A DNA stretch of 64,000 bases from Lachnospiraceae bacterium (GCA_024682375.1 JAIKZI010000039.1:62001-126000), one strand, 5' to 3'; positions 34,178 to 43,825 are shown, counted from the stretch's first letter. A program made the numbers and translations. Notes: generated from the sequence alone by a model not told the origin.

Positions 34178-34969
34178 TTAAAATTCCAAAATTACTTTCT
34201 TAGGGCATTTTTCAACGCAAATCTTACAGCCATTGCACTTATCATGATCAATAACAGCTACATTATCGATAACCTTTATAGCTCCATTTGGGCAATTCTT
34301 TTCACATAGATGACAAGCTATACATCCTGAAGCGCATACTTTCATGACAACTTTTCCAGGTTCTTTAGAACTACAGCCAACTTCTGTTGGTGAATCATAA
34401 GGAATCAAATCTATAATATGCTGTGGACATATATTTACACATTTACCACAAGCGACACAGTTTTCTCTATTTACCTTAGCTACACCATCGATAACGTGAA
34501 TAGCATTAAAATCACAAACTTTTTCACAGCTACCTCTTCCCAGGCAGCCATAATTACAGGCTTTCGGTCCACTATTTGGCAATTCAGAAACAGCACTGCA
34601 ATCTGATGAACCAGAGTAATTATAAACTTCTTTTGCCGTTTCACAACTTCCATTGCAACGGACAAAAGCAACTTTTCTCTCCTGTGAAGAAGATTCTACT
34701 CCCATAATAGAAGCTATTCTTTCAGCTACTACTTCTCCTCCTACAGGGCACTGTGAAACCGGAGCCTCTCCTGTTGCAATTGCATGCGCTAAACTTGCAC
34801 ACCCAGCATAACCACAACCACCACAGTTGTTTCCAGGCAAAGCTTCTAAAATTGCTTCTTCCCTTTCATCAACTTCTACATAAAATTTCTTTGCTGCAAA
34901 AGTCAGAAAGAGACCAATCAAACAACCGGTTGCACCGACTATTATTGTCGCTAATAATATTCCTGACAT
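34178..34969 (-). CDS. rnfB: Rnf complex subunit RnfB (iron-sulfur protein)
   Basis: This 263-residue protein has an N-terminal membrane segment (about 3-25), a four-Cys domain at NNCGGCGYAGC, and a run of ferredoxin-type 4Fe-4S motifs (CNYGCLGRGSC, CVACGKCVNICP, CIACHLCEKNCP, CNGCKICVEKCP). RnfB takes electrons from ferredoxin. The ATG at 34969 is favoured because AGAGG is eight bases away; earlier in-frame starts lack an SD. It is the last gene of rnfCDGEAB. Confidence 0.95.
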   Translation of the reverse strand: MSGILLATIIVGATGCLIGLFLTFAAKKFYVEVDEREEAILEALPGNNCGGCGYAGCASLAHAIATGEAPVSQCPVGGEVVAERIASIMGVESSSQERKVAFVRCNGSCETAKEVYNYSGSSDCSAVSELPNSGPKACNYGCLGRGSCEKVCDFNAIHVIDGVAKVNRENCVACGKCVNICPQHIIDLIPYDSPTEVGCSSKEPGKVVMKVCASGCIACHLCEKNCPNGAIKVIDNVAVIDHDKCNGCKICVEKCPKKVILEF

Positions 34970-34982
34970 GAACATTTCCTCT

Positions 34983-35561
34983 CTAGTTAATAATTCCAGA
35001 AAATCCCATAAATGCAATTGCCATAAGTCCCGCAGCTAAAACAACAATTGCCGTTCCCCTAAATGGTTTAGGTATGTCATTATATTCAATTTTTTCCCTA
35101 ATACCTGCCATAATAACAATTGCTATAAAAAATCCGATTCCTACACCAAATCCATAGATAGTCCCGGTAAGTATATCTAAATCCTTAGCAACTACATTAA
35201 GTGCCGTACCTAACACAGCACAGTTTGTTGTAATAAGTGGTAAATACACGCCCAGTGATTCATATAATGATTTCACATATTTTTTTAACACCATCTCTAC
35301 AAACTGTACCAAGGCAGCAATGACAATGATAAATACTATTGTATTTAGGTAGTCTAAATCAAGTGGTTTTAGAATAAAATTATATAAAATTCCTGTCACA
35401 AATGATGCTAATGTTATTACAAATATAACAGCAGCACCCATTCCGGCGGCAGTTTCCGTTTTTTTTGAAACTCCTAAGAATGGACATAATCCTAAGAACT
35501 GACTCAAAACTACATTATTTACAATGGCGGAGCTAACTAATAAAAGAATAATTGTCTTCAT
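34983..35561 (-). CDS. rnfA: Rnf complex subunit RnfA
   Basis: This 192-residue integral membrane protein has six predicted segments and the family start NNVVLSQFLGLCPFLGVS. RnfA and RnfE form pseudo-symmetric halves around a membrane 2Fe-2S site that carries electrons across the bilayer. It lies 13 bases before rnfB. Confidence 0.96.
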   Translation of the reverse strand: MKTIILLLVSSAIVNNVVLSQFLGLCPFLGVSKKTETAAGMGAAVIFVITLASFVTGILYNFILKPLDLDYLNTIVFIIVIAALVQFVEMVLKKYVKSLYESLGVYLPLITTNCAVLGTALNVVAKDLDILTGTIYGFGVGIGFFIAIVIMAGIREKIEYNDIPKPFRGTAIVVLAAGLMAIAFMGFSGIIN

Positions 35562-35564
35562 ACT

Positions 35565-36311
35565 TTACTCCTCCCTTTCGCATTCTTTAGTAGTAATATG
35601 TCCCTGACATGTTGATTTAAGAGAACAACCTGAACAATCTCCAGTAAATACAGATCCTACTGCAGGAGAAAGAGGTTTTCCGGCTTTTGCCATTTTATCC
35701 CTGACAACATTCATAATAGCGATTAAGAAAGATAGTATGAAAAAAGCTCCTGGAGCTAAAACGAATATAGCAATTGGAGAATATCCGAGGTGTCCATTCT
35801 CGGAAAGCGGTAAAACCTGATAACCAAGTGCCTGACCTGCTCCAAGCAATTCTCTTAACAAGCCAATAATAGAAATCGAAATCGTAAAACCCAGTCCCAT
35901 TCCTATTCCATCAAAAAATGAAGGGAGAACAGGATTTTTAGATGCATATGATTCCGCACGTCCTAAAATAATACAGTTAACAACAATTAAAGGAATATAA
36001 ATTCCAAGTGATGTATATAGCCCCGGAAAATATCCCTGCATCAAAAACTGAACTATAGTAACTAAAGATGCAACTATAACAATATATGAAGGCATACGAA
36101 CAGAATTAGGTATGAATTTTCTTAAAGCAGATATACAAGCATTTGAAAACGCCAAAACAACTGTCGTAGAAAGTCCCATTCCAATTCCGTTTATCATAGA
36201 TGTAGTGACTGCAAGAGTCGGACACATTCCTAGCATAAGTACTACCGTAGGATTTTCTTTTATAATGCCGTTTAGAAGGCGCTCTAATAAAGGATTCTTT
36301 ATATTTTTCAT
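35565..36311 (-). CDS. rnfE: Rnf complex subunit RnfE
   Basis: This 248-residue membrane protein has about six segments and the RnfE start NPTVVLMLGMCPTLAVT, related to RnfA. It carries a C-terminal soluble tail with several Cys (GDCSGCSLKSTC), an extra Cys-rich end seen in clostridial RnfE. It overlaps rnfG by one base. Confidence 0.95.
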   Translation of the reverse strand: MKNIKNPLLERLLNGIIKENPTVVLMLGMCPTLAVTTSMINGIGMGLSTTVVLAFSNACISALRKFIPNSVRMPSYIVIVASLVTIVQFLMQGYFPGLYTSLGIYIPLIVVNCIILGRAESYASKNPVLPSFFDGIGMGLGFTISISIIGLLRELLGAGQALGYQVLPLSENGHLGYSPIAIFVLAPGAFFILSFLIAIMNVVRDKMAKAGKPLSPAVGSVFTGDCSGCSLKSTCQGHITTKECEREE

Positions 36312-36913
36312 TATTTATTACCTCCCACTAAATATTCAAAATAAGAAAATCCTGCATTAACACCTGTAGTAACCGCCTTAGATGTAATTGTTGCACCACT
36401 GATTGCTTCGATTTTGCCCTTTTCTCCAGTCTTTGAAACCTCATATTTTCCAGATTTAAGTCCCTTAAATTCATTCATAAACTTAGGTTCCTTAGCTTTC
36501 ATACCCAGACCCGGAGTATCTGAAATCTCAGTGATAGAGTAACCATTCATAGTTTTATCCATATTTATTCCCATATAAAATACGACATCGCCACCATAAC
36601 TATCACCGTCACATACACCAATTACATATCCAAGCTCTTTCCCGTTTTTATCAAGAGCCTTTGCAACACTATTGATAGTTACTCCCGAATAGCCTTTATT
36701 TTTCACATAAGAAGTTGCCTTTTTACTATCAAACCCTTTTAAATCTTCGAAAGAATCTGCATTGGAAAAAACAACCGAATATGCCTTTTCAATTGCAGCT
36801 TTTTCAGCTTTTTCGATAGGCTTTTTTGTGATTTCATGTACAAATCCAAGAGACAATCCCGCAATAAGAGTTATCAAAGTAAGGATAAGAGCATCTTTTA
36901 CAATTTTCTTCAT
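36311..36913 (-). CDS. rnfG: Rnf complex subunit RnfG (covalent FMN)
   Basis: This 200-residue protein has one N-terminal membrane anchor and an extracytoplasmic FMN-binding domain. SGATITSK near residue 172 is the flavin-attachment motif, where Thr receives FMN from an ApbE transferase. No apbE is in this window. Confidence 0.95.
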   Translation of the reverse strand: MKKIVKDALILTLITLIAGLSLGFVHEITKKPIEKAEKAAIEKAYSVVFSNADSFEDLKGFDSKKATSYVKNKGYSGVTINSVAKALDKNGKELGYVIGVCDGDSYGGDVVFYMGINMDKTMNGYSITEISDTPGLGMKAKEPKFMNEFKGLKSGKYEVSKTGEKGKIEAISGATITSKAVTTGVNAGFSYFEYLVGGNK

Positions 36914-36914
36914 A

Positions 36915-37853
36915 TCAGTGCTCCTCCTTTACTGTATTAATTCCAAAAGCCTTTGGAATTGTAAACTTTTCAATTAGTGGAACCAGACAGTTTGTAAATA
37001 TAATTGCATAAGAAACGCCTTCAGCAGTTTGACCAAACACTCTAAATACGCCAGTCAAAACTCCCAGAATTATTCCATACACTATCTGTCCTTTTGGAGT
37101 AATTGGGCATGTAACATAATCTGTTGCCATAAAGAAAGCACCAATCATAAGTCCACCGCCAAACACCTGCTGCAAAAGATAAGTTCCGTCAAATCCTTTA
37201 GGGCCAAAGGCACCCATAAATAAAACTAAAGTAATAATATAAGTAGCAGGAATTCTAAGTGAAATAATTCCCATAAGAATCAAGAAAATTCCACCAATCA
37301 AAAGGCAAAGAGCTGAAGTCTCACCTATAGTTCCTCCACAAGTTCCAAGAAGCATATCAATTGTATTTACTGTTTCTCCCTGTTTTATCTGTGTAAGCGG
37401 TGTCGCACCTGTCACACCATCGTAGGTAAATGTTGTCATCTGACTGGCAAATGAAAGCACCAAAAAACATCTAGCACCAAGTGCTGGATTCATAAAATTC
37501 TGTCCTAATCCGCCAAAAAGCATCTTTACTATAAAGATAGCAAAAATACTTCCTAAAACAGGAATAAACCAGGATACCGTGTGTGGCAAATTAAGACCTA
37601 ATAAAAGTCCTGTTACAACAGCTGATAAATCACCTATAGTATTCTTCCTATATGTTATTCTGTCGAATACCCATTCAGAAAGAACCGAAGTAAAAATAGA
37701 TAGAAAAATTATAAGTAAAGCCTTCACTCCAAAATTATAAATACCAAAAAAAGTAGCTGGAAGAAGTGAGATTATTACACATAGCATTATTTTTCTAGTA
37801 TCCATTTTCTCCCTGACATGTGGAGATGATGTTACATGTATTAAGTCATTCAT
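36915..37853 (-). CDS. rnfD: Rnf complex subunit RnfD
   Basis: This 312-residue membrane protein has about nine segments. The motif GVTGATPLT near residue 155 is the second covalent FMN site. RnfD is thought to form part of the ion channel. It starts one base inside the rnfC stop. Confidence 0.95.
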   Translation of the reverse strand: MNDLIHVTSSPHVREKMDTRKIMLCVIISLLPATFFGIYNFGVKALLIIFLSIFTSVLSEWVFDRITYRKNTIGDLSAVVTGLLLGLNLPHTVSWFIPVLGSIFAIFIVKMLFGGLGQNFMNPALGARCFLVLSFASQMTTFTYDGVTGATPLTQIKQGETVNTIDMLLGTCGGTIGETSALCLLIGGIFLILMGIISLRIPATYIITLVLFMGAFGPKGFDGTYLLQQVFGGGLMIGAFFMATDYVTCPITPKGQIVYGIILGVLTGVFRVFGQTAEGVSYAIIFTNCLVPLIEKFTIPKAFGINTVKEEH

Positions 37854-39196
37854 TAGTTTCCTCTTCCTATTTCTTTTTGTTTCTTCTTTTCTGCTAAAAT
37901 CTGATGTTTAAAAGTCTTTATTTCCTGAGCAAGAGGTCTTTTTGCAGGACAGACATAGGTACAACTTCCGCATTCAATACACTCAAGTCCATACCATTTT
38001 TCAAACTCATCTTTTACCTTATTTTCAAAAAATTTTGATAATCTAGATGGAACTAGATTTTCAGGACAAGCATTGACGCAACGGCCACAATTAATGCAAG
38101 CCGTTGCATCATATATGGATGCTTCGTCCTCTTTGAATGAGAGAAAAGCTCCCGTAGTTTTAGTAGTAGGAACATCGAGATCAAACATGGAAAATCCCAT
38201 CATAGGACCGCCAGAAATCCATTTTTGAGCTTTATCTATCTCCCCACCTGAAGCTTCCAGGATATCCCTAAAACTCATCCCTATACGAATCTCGTAGTTT
38301 TGAGGATTAACTACGTTATCGCCTGAAACTGTAAAAAATCGATCCATCAAAGGTTTTCCCAGTACCACAGCATCATAAATAGCACATACTGTAGAAACAT
38401 TATCTACAATACAGCCTGCATCAGCAGGGAGCATCTTTGAATTGATATCTCTTCCTGTAACAGCATGAATAAGCTGTCTTTCTCCTCCCTGAGGATACTT
38501 TGTTAAAAGTGGGCAAACACTTATATTATCATCAACACACTTTTCACTCAGTAAAGATATACAGTCTCTCTTATTATCTTCTATTGCAAATACACCTTTA
38601 GCATTCTTAAAAAGTGAAACCAAAAGCTTAAGCCCTAAATAAAGCTTATCTGTTTTTTCCAGCATAGTTCTATAATCACTGGTTAAATAAGGTTCACATT
38701 CTGCGCAGTTTACAATAATATATTCAATTTTATCTGGATCTTTCGGTGATAATTTGACATGTGTAGGAAAGCCAGCTCCGCCCATACCAACTATACCTGC
38801 ATCAGATATTTTCTTTATAATTGTTTCTCTATCAAGCTTAAGCGCTTCTTCGAAACTGATTTCATTAAATGAAACGCAAGAATCCATGTTATCATTTGAA
38901 ATAACAATTGATTCGACCATTGAACCCGTACAACTTCTTCTCTTCTCAATAGCTTTTACTGTCCCAGAAACTGATGAAATAACCGGAGCCGACACAAAAC
39001 CATTAGCTTCAGCTAAAACCTGTCCACGAAGAACTGTATCACCCACATTCACAACAGCTTTCGCAGGAGCTCCGATATGCTGAGATAGCGGAAAAACTAA
39101 TTCAGAAGATGGCTCTAACCTGACTACAGGCTTATCTTTAGAAAGCTCCTTACCCTCATAAGGATGTACGCCTCCCTTAAACGATCGTAAAGCCAT
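37853..39196 (-). CDS. rnfC: Rnf complex subunit RnfC (NADH-oxidising)
   Basis: This 447-residue soluble subunit has a nucleotide/flavin-binding segment GMGGAGFPTHVK near residue 140 and two 4Fe-4S motifs, CINCGRCVNACP and CIECGSCTYVCP. It is the site of NAD+ reduction in the ferredoxin:NAD+ oxidoreductase, which pumps Na+ or H+. GGAGGGG precedes the ATG. First gene of rnfCDGEAB, a complete set. Confidence 0.97.
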   Translation of the reverse strand: MALRSFKGGVHPYEGKELSKDKPVVRLEPSSELVFPLSQHIGAPAKAVVNVGDTVLRGQVLAEANGFVSAPVISSVSGTVKAIEKRRSCTGSMVESIVISNDNMDSCVSFNEISFEEALKLDRETIIKKISDAGIVGMGGAGFPTHVKLSPKDPDKIEYIIVNCAECEPYLTSDYRTMLEKTDKLYLGLKLLVSLFKNAKGVFAIEDNKRDCISLLSEKCVDDNISVCPLLTKYPQGGERQLIHAVTGRDINSKMLPADAGCIVDNVSTVCAIYDAVVLGKPLMDRFFTVSGDNVVNPQNYEIRIGMSFRDILEASGGEIDKAQKWISGGPMMGFSMFDLDVPTTKTTGAFLSFKEDEASIYDATACINCGRCVNACPENLVPSRLSKFFENKVKDEFEKWYGLECIECGSCTYVCPAKRPLAQEIKTFKHQILAEKKKQKEIGRGN

Positions 39197-39239
39197 CTAT
39201 ACCCCTCCTTTTATCTGTATACAATTTTAAACCACTATG

Positions 39240-39248
39240 ATTATAACA
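39240..39248 (-). promoter_or_regulatory. Extended -10 promoter of rnfCDGEAB
   Basis: Minus strand TGTTATAAT, i.e. TGn directly before a consensus TATAAT. No good -35 is visible at 16-18 bases. Confidence 0.5.
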
Positions 39249-39309
39249 CTTTTGTACAAAAAACCTCTTCAAAATGATGAATTTTTTGCACGAAATCACA
39301 TACTATTAA

Positions 39310-39318
39310 TGATATAAT
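39310..39318 (+). promoter_or_regulatory. Extended -10 promoter of the YprB-like gene
   Basis: TGATATAAT, again a TGn-TATAAT, about 40 bases before the start and about 60 bases from the divergent rnf promoter. Confidence 0.5.
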
Positions 39319-39357
39319 TTGTAACACATAAGTTTTTTTAGACAAAAAGGATATAAA

Positions 39358-40326
39358 ATGAAAATTTTTGAAGATACATATAAAATAGAGGACTCAAAAT
39401 ATCTAAATGATATAGGCGAAAACGATCTTTTCTTTGATTTAGAGACAACTGGTCTTTCCAGAAGATTTTGTCATATTTATATGATTGGTTGTGGATATAT
39501 AATAGAAAATGAATTTCATACACGCCTCTACTTTGCAGAAGACATAACAGAAGAAAGACAGATAGTAAATGAATTCATAAAAGACACCAGATCTTTCGAA
39601 AGACTAATAACATATAACGGAAATAGATTCGATATACCTTTTTTCAAAGAAAGAATCAAAGATCTATGTATTAATTTCGATATGAACTCATTTGATAGTT
39701 TAGATATCTACGCTAGAGCTAAAAAATTAAAACATCTTCTTCTACTCCCAGGTCTCAAGCAAAAAGATATTGAGCATTTTCTTGGAATTAAACGAGAAGA
39801 CAAATATGATGGTGGAAAATTAATAGAAGTTTATAAAGAATATCAGATTCGGCCTTCAGATGAAAGCGAATTTTTACTAATGATTCATAATAAAGAAGAT
39901 GTAATCGGAATGTCAAAGCTACTGCCGATTCTTTCTTACGAAGCCTTAAAAGACATAAATTTAGAAGATTTAAAAACAGAAAGCACAAACACAAAGCTTC
40001 TGTTTAAAGCATCATTTAAGCTCGAGCTTCCTCGCGAAATAAGAATTCAAAATGATGAAATGTATCTAATAATTGGTGCAAACTATATTAAAGGAAGTCT
40101 AAACATATATGATGGATATATAAAAAAATATTTCCCTAATTACAAAGACTATCTCTATCATATAGCTGATAAACAAATTATTCCAAAGGTATTAGTATCA
40201 AAAGCTGACAAAGACAAATATAGAAAAGCTACAAAAGAAGAATGCTATATAAATATAAAAACTGAAGAATTCAACGACAAAATGCTAATTGAAAATATTA
40301 TGGCTTCAATCCAAAATTGTTATTAA
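39358..40326 (+). CDS. Ribonuclease H-like 3'-5' exonuclease domain protein (YprB-like)
   Basis: This 322-residue protein has an N-terminal RNase H-like fold with the first exonuclease motif FFDLETTGLS (Asp27, Glu29), a second motif TYNGNRFDIP and a third near HNKEDV, so a DEDD-type nuclease is likely. The C-terminal third (about 215-322) has no recognised domain. The family resembles Bacillus YprB, of unknown role. It is one of three plus-strand genes in the window, with its own promoter and a shared terminator with cheR. Confidence 0.8.
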   Translation: MKIFEDTYKIEDSKYLNDIGENDLFFDLETTGLSRRFCHIYMIGCGYIIENEFHTRLYFAEDITEERQIVNEFIKDTRSFERLITYNGNRFDIPFFKERIKDLCINFDMNSFDSLDIYARAKKLKHLLLLPGLKQKDIEHFLGIKREDKYDGGKLIEVYKEYQIRPSDESEFLLMIHNKEDVIGMSKLLPILSYEALKDINLEDLKTESTNTKLLFKASFKLELPREIRIQNDEMYLIIGANYIKGSLNIYDGYIKKYFPNYKDYLYHIADKQIIPKVLVSKADKDKYRKATKEECYINIKTEEFNDKMLIENIMASIQNCY

Positions 40327-40328
40327 AA

Positions 40329-40358
40329 AAAGGGTTTGTCCATATGGACAAACCCTTT
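40329..40358. terminator. Bidirectional terminator between the YprB-like gene and cheR
   Basis: A perfect 13-bp stem AAAGGGTTTGTCC/GGACAAACCCTTT with an ATAT loop, T-rich on both sides (AAATTTTATTT and, on the minus strand, TTTTTAATAA). Confidence 0.9.
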
Positions 40359-40367
40359 AAATTTTAT

Positions 40368-41144
40368 TTATTCACCTTTTTGGTAGAAGAAAGAATTACG
40401 TCTAACGTAACCAATCTCCTTATAATCCATAACCTGTTCTGTACTTCCGATAAATAAAATACCTTTATCTTTAAGAGCTCCATAGAATTTTCTATAAATC
40501 TCTTCTTTAGCTTCCTCAGTAAAATAGATAAGAACGTTTCTGCAAACAATCATATCCATATCCTTTAGATAAGCATCACGAAGTAAGTCATGAGTTTTAA
40601 ACTCAACGCATTTCTTAATATCATCAGAAATCTGGAATGAAGAACCAACCTTTGTAAAGTATTTCTTCTTCAAATCATCTGGTACATTCTCAATAGACTT
40701 TTCTGAATACAATCCAGTCTTAGCCTGAGCAATTACCTGTTTATCGATATCTGTTGCAATAATATGAATATCACTGAGCGGCATAAATCTTGAAAGTGCC
40801 ATTACTAAAGAATAAGGTTCATCACCTGTTGAACAAGCTGCTGACCAGATCTTAAGCTTCTTTCCAAATTTATCCATCAAATATGGGAAGAATTCTTTAT
40901 GCAATAAATCCCATTGGTCTGGATTACGATAAAACTGAGATACATTGATTGTAAGAAAATTGATGAATTCATCGAAAACCTTTGAATCTTTCTTCAAAAG
41001 TTCAACATACTCATCATAGGACTTACAACTATTCCTGGACACCAGTGAATCTATACGGCGTCGCATCTGCTTCTCCTTGTAAGAACTAAGGTCAATCTTC
41101 GTCATTGAAAGTACTTTCGCTTTAAAACCTTCATAATTGTCCAT
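40368..41144 (-). CDS. cheR: Chemotaxis protein-glutamate O-methyltransferase CheR
   Basis: This 258-residue protein has the helical CheR N-domain and a SAM-binding methyltransferase domain with ACSTGDEPYSLVM near residue 103 and CRNVLIYF near residue 205. It methylates receptor glutamates for sensory adaptation. No other che gene is adjacent; the nearest receptor is at 56224. It lies downstream of rpsA with a 50-base gap. Confidence 0.95.
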   Translation of the reverse strand: MDNYEGFKAKVLSMTKIDLSSYKEKQMRRRIDSLVSRNSCKSYDEYVELLKKDSKVFDEFINFLTINVSQFYRNPDQWDLLHKEFFPYLMDKFGKKLKIWSAACSTGDEPYSLVMALSRFMPLSDIHIIATDIDKQVIAQAKTGLYSEKSIENVPDDLKKKYFTKVGSSFQISDDIKKCVEFKTHDLLRDAYLKDMDMIVCRNVLIYFTEEAKEEIYRKFYGALKDKGILFIGSTEQVMDYKEIGYVRRNSFFYQKGE

Positions 41145-41194
41145 AGCTAACCTCCTGATATCCAGAATTTAGTATTTAGTATCTAAAGTGTTAA

Positions 41195-42280
41195 TTACTC
41201 TTCTGTTGCAGCTTCTTCAGCTTCGTCTTTTCCGTCCATAGCCTTGATGCTAAGAGAAATCTTATGCTCGCTATCACGTACTTCAACAACGCTAGCTGTA
41301 ACTTCCTGACCAACCTTAAGTACATCTGCTGGCTTGTCAACATGATCACGTGAAATCTGTGATACATGAAGAAGAGCATCAATTCCTGGCTCAAGCTCAA
41401 CAAAAGCACCGAACTCAGTCATACGTGCAACCTTACCAGTTACAATTGTACCAACAGCGTACTTCTCTGAAGCGCCGTTCCATGGGTTTTCATTGTCAAA
41501 TTTGCAAGAAAGAGCAATCTTCTTACCATTGATATTTTTAATGAAGACTTTAACCTTATCATCAACATTGTAAAGCTTCTTAGGATTTTCAACATGTCCC
41601 CAAGACATTTCTGAAATGTGAAGAAGACCGTCAACACCACCGAGATCGATGAATGCACCGAAATCAGTAACATTTTTAACTGTACCTTCGATAGCATCAC
41701 CAACATGGATCTTATCGAAGAATTCCTTCTGAACTTCTTCTCTCTTAGCAACAAGAAGCTGCTTTCTATCACCGATGATCCTTCTCTTTCTAGGGTTAAA
41801 CTCAGTGATTACGAATTCGATCTCTTTACCATTGTACTGGCTGAGATCCTTAACATAAGTATCAGCAATAAGAGATGCTGGTACGAATACTCTAGCTTCA
41901 TCAACAACGACTGAAAGACCACCGTTAAGAACCTTAACAACCTTTCCTTTAAGAACTTCATGGTTCTCAAATGCTTCTCTAAGCTTTTCGTTGCCTTTTT
42001 CCTGCTCAAGTCTTCTGTATGAAAGAAGAACCTGGCTTTCGCTCTCGTTAACCTTAGTAACGATAGCTTCCATTGTATCGCCTTCCTTTACAGCTGTTGT
42101 AAGGTCTAGGCTAGAATCCTCTGTATACTCGTTACGAGTAATAATTCCATCGCATTTATATCCGATGTTAAGTGCAATCTCGTCTGGCTTAACATAGATT
42201 ACTGTACCCTCTACGATCTCCCCGTTATGAATTGTTTTCATTGATGCTTCAAGCATCTGTTCAAAGCTTTCTTCTGGCAT
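41195..42280 (-). CDS. rpsA: Ribosomal protein S1 homolog with four S1 domains
   Basis: This 361-residue protein has four S1 repeats (about residues 18-85, 104-165, 190-258 and 275-344), the third and fourth with the strong GAFIDLGGVDGLLHISEM type signature. This short S1 is typical of Clostridia, where it is often fused to IspH. Here it is a separate frame with its own SD (GAGGAGG, ten bases from the ATG), overlapping the ispH 3' end by 43 bases in the -1 frame. Confidence 0.93.
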   Translation of the reverse strand: MPEESFEQMLEASMKTIHNGEIVEGTVIYVKPDEIALNIGYKCDGIITRNEYTEDSSLDLTTAVKEGDTMEAIVTKVNESESQVLLSYRRLEQEKGNEKLREAFENHEVLKGKVVKVLNGGLSVVVDEARVFVPASLIADTYVKDLSQYNGKEIEFVITEFNPRKRRIIGDRKQLLVAKREEVQKEFFDKIHVGDAIEGTVKNVTDFGAFIDLGGVDGLLHISEMSWGHVENPKKLYNVDDKVKVFIKNINGKKIALSCKFDNENPWNGASEKYAVGTIVTGKVARMTEFGAFVELEPGIDALLHVSQISRDHVDKPADVLKVGQEVTASVVEVRDSEHKISLSIKAMDGKDEAEEAATEE

Positions 42281-43116
42281 GTTCCTTGAACCTCCTCAAT
42301 AATTTTGTTTGGGGTCGAAGCCCCTGCTGTTATTCCTACGCTGTCAATGGACTTAAGTACGGAGAAATCAAGGTCATCTACTGTCTGGATAAAATATGTA
42401 TCCACATTCTTCTCTTTACAAATCTCATAGAGCTTACGAGAATTAGAACTGTGTTTCCCGCCGATTACGATCATCACATCAACTTTATCTGCAACTTCAC
42501 TGGCTTCTTTCTGTCTTTCCCAGGTAGCATTACAGATCGTATTCAAACATAGTAAATCATAACCTTTTTTCTTTATTATTTCAACTATATCTTCAAATTT
42601 CTTAAAATTGAAAGTTGTCTGTGAAACTACTAGAACTTTTTCTCCTTTTTCAAAAGATAAATCCCTTGCATCTTCCACATCTTTAATGACTGTATACTCA
42701 TGTGATCCAATCCATCCGATGATTCCCTGAACCTCAGGATGATTGATATCACCAGTAATTACAATCTTATAATCTTCTTTGTCATACTTCTTAACAGAGT
42801 GCTGTATTTTCTGGACAAAAGGACAGGTAGCGTTGATAATTGTAAAGCCTCTTTTTTCCAAATCAATAATCGTATTTTCCGGCACACCATGTGATCTAAT
42901 AATTATAACACCTGGTTCATATTTAGAAAGATCATCTCCTTCTTCAATAACAACTACGCCCTTTTTTTCAAGTTCGCCGACTACAATTTCATTATGTATA
43001 ATCGGTCCATACGTATAGATATGTTCTGGATTCTTATCGAGTTCTTCGTAAACTGTTTCAAGAGCTCTCTTTACACCAAAACAAAAACCTGCGGACTCCG
43101 CTAATAAAACTTTCAT
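42238..43116 (-). CDS. ispH: 4-hydroxy-3-methylbut-2-enyl diphosphate reductase IspH
   Basis: This 292-residue protein starts MKVLLAESAGFCFGVKRA. The three cluster cysteines are in GFCFGV, NATCPFV and NTICNAT, with conserved SHG and TAGAS segments. It is the last enzyme of the MEP isoprenoid pathway. TAGGAG fixes the ATG at 43116 over an earlier in-frame start. Its last 14 codons overlap rpsA in another frame. Confidence 0.97.
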   Translation of the reverse strand: MKVLLAESAGFCFGVKRALETVYEELDKNPEHIYTYGPIIHNEIVVGELEKKGVVVIEEGDDLSKYEPGVIIIRSHGVPENTIIDLEKRGFTIINATCPFVQKIQHSVKKYDKEDYKIVITGDINHPEVQGIIGWIGSHEYTVIKDVEDARDLSFEKGEKVLVVSQTTFNFKKFEDIVEIIKKKGYDLLCLNTICNATWERQKEASEVADKVDVMIVIGGKHSSNSRKLYEICKEKNVDTYFIQTVDDLDFSVLKSIDSVGITAGASTPNKIIEEVQGTCQKKALNRCLKHQ

Positions 43117-43135
43117 AATAAATCTCCTACAAAAC

Positions 43136-43798
43136 TTACTCGGATATACTATTTTTAAGTTCAATAATACGGTTTACTACTTCGTCTATAGACATATCTG
43201 ATGTATCTACAAGTACTGCATCATCAGCCTGCTTAAGAGGAGCAATAGCTCTATTTCTATCCTGCTCATCTCTCTTTTCGATATCTTTTATAATAGATGA
43301 AAGATCAGCTTTTTCTCCTCTTTCTATTAGTTCTTTATATCTTCTCTCACCACGAACCTTTGAAGATGCTGTGAGGAAAATCTTTAATTCTGCATTTGGA
43401 AGAACTACTGTACCAATATCTCTTCCATCCATGAGTACGGAATTCTTTGCTGCAATATCCTTCTGTAAATCAAGAAGTCTTTCACGAACAGCTTTGTAAG
43501 AACTTGTCTTTGAAGCTGTAGCTGAAACTTCTGGAGTTCTAATAAGTGAATTTACATTCTTTCCATTTAGGAGAATCTGTTGTTCATCATTTTCGTAACA
43601 TAAATCTATATTTACATTTTTAACAGCTAAACTCACTTTTTCTTCATCAGAAAAATCAATGTTATTATTAATCATATATAAAGCAACCGCTCTATACATA
43701 GCTCCTGTGTCAACATACAAGAATCCAAGCTCCCTTGCAGCTCTTCTTGCAATCGTACTTTTACCTGCACCTGCTGGTCCATCAATTGCAATATTCAT
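43136..43798 (-). CDS. cmk: Cytidylate kinase
   Basis: This 220-residue protein has P-loop GPAGAGKST, YVDTGAMYRA and DGRDIGTVV, the CMP-kinase signature. It phosphorylates CMP and dCMP. It precedes ispH-rpsA, as in many Firmicutes. Confidence 0.97.
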   Translation of the reverse strand: MNIAIDGPAGAGKSTIARRAARELGFLYVDTGAMYRAVALYMINNNIDFSDEEKVSLAVKNVNIDLCYENDEQQILLNGKNVNSLIRTPEVSATASKTSSYKAVRERLLDLQKDIAAKNSVLMDGRDIGTVVLPNAELKIFLTASSKVRGERRYKELIERGEKADLSSIIKDIEKRDEQDRNRAIAPLKQADDAVLVDTSDMSIDEVVNRIIELKNSISE

Positions 43799-43825
43799 AG
43801 AATATTATCCTCCATAACTCATTCT

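Noticed and set aside
42238..42280. Programmed -1 frameshift producing an IspH-S1 fusion
   Set aside because: No canonical X XXY YYZ slippery heptamer in the ispH frame in the overlap; the internal SD and ATG explain S1 translation. Kept only as a possibility to test.
43117..43164. Upstream in-frame start of ispH
   Set aside because: No SD, overlaps the cmk end, and the family starts at MKVLLAESAGFCFG.
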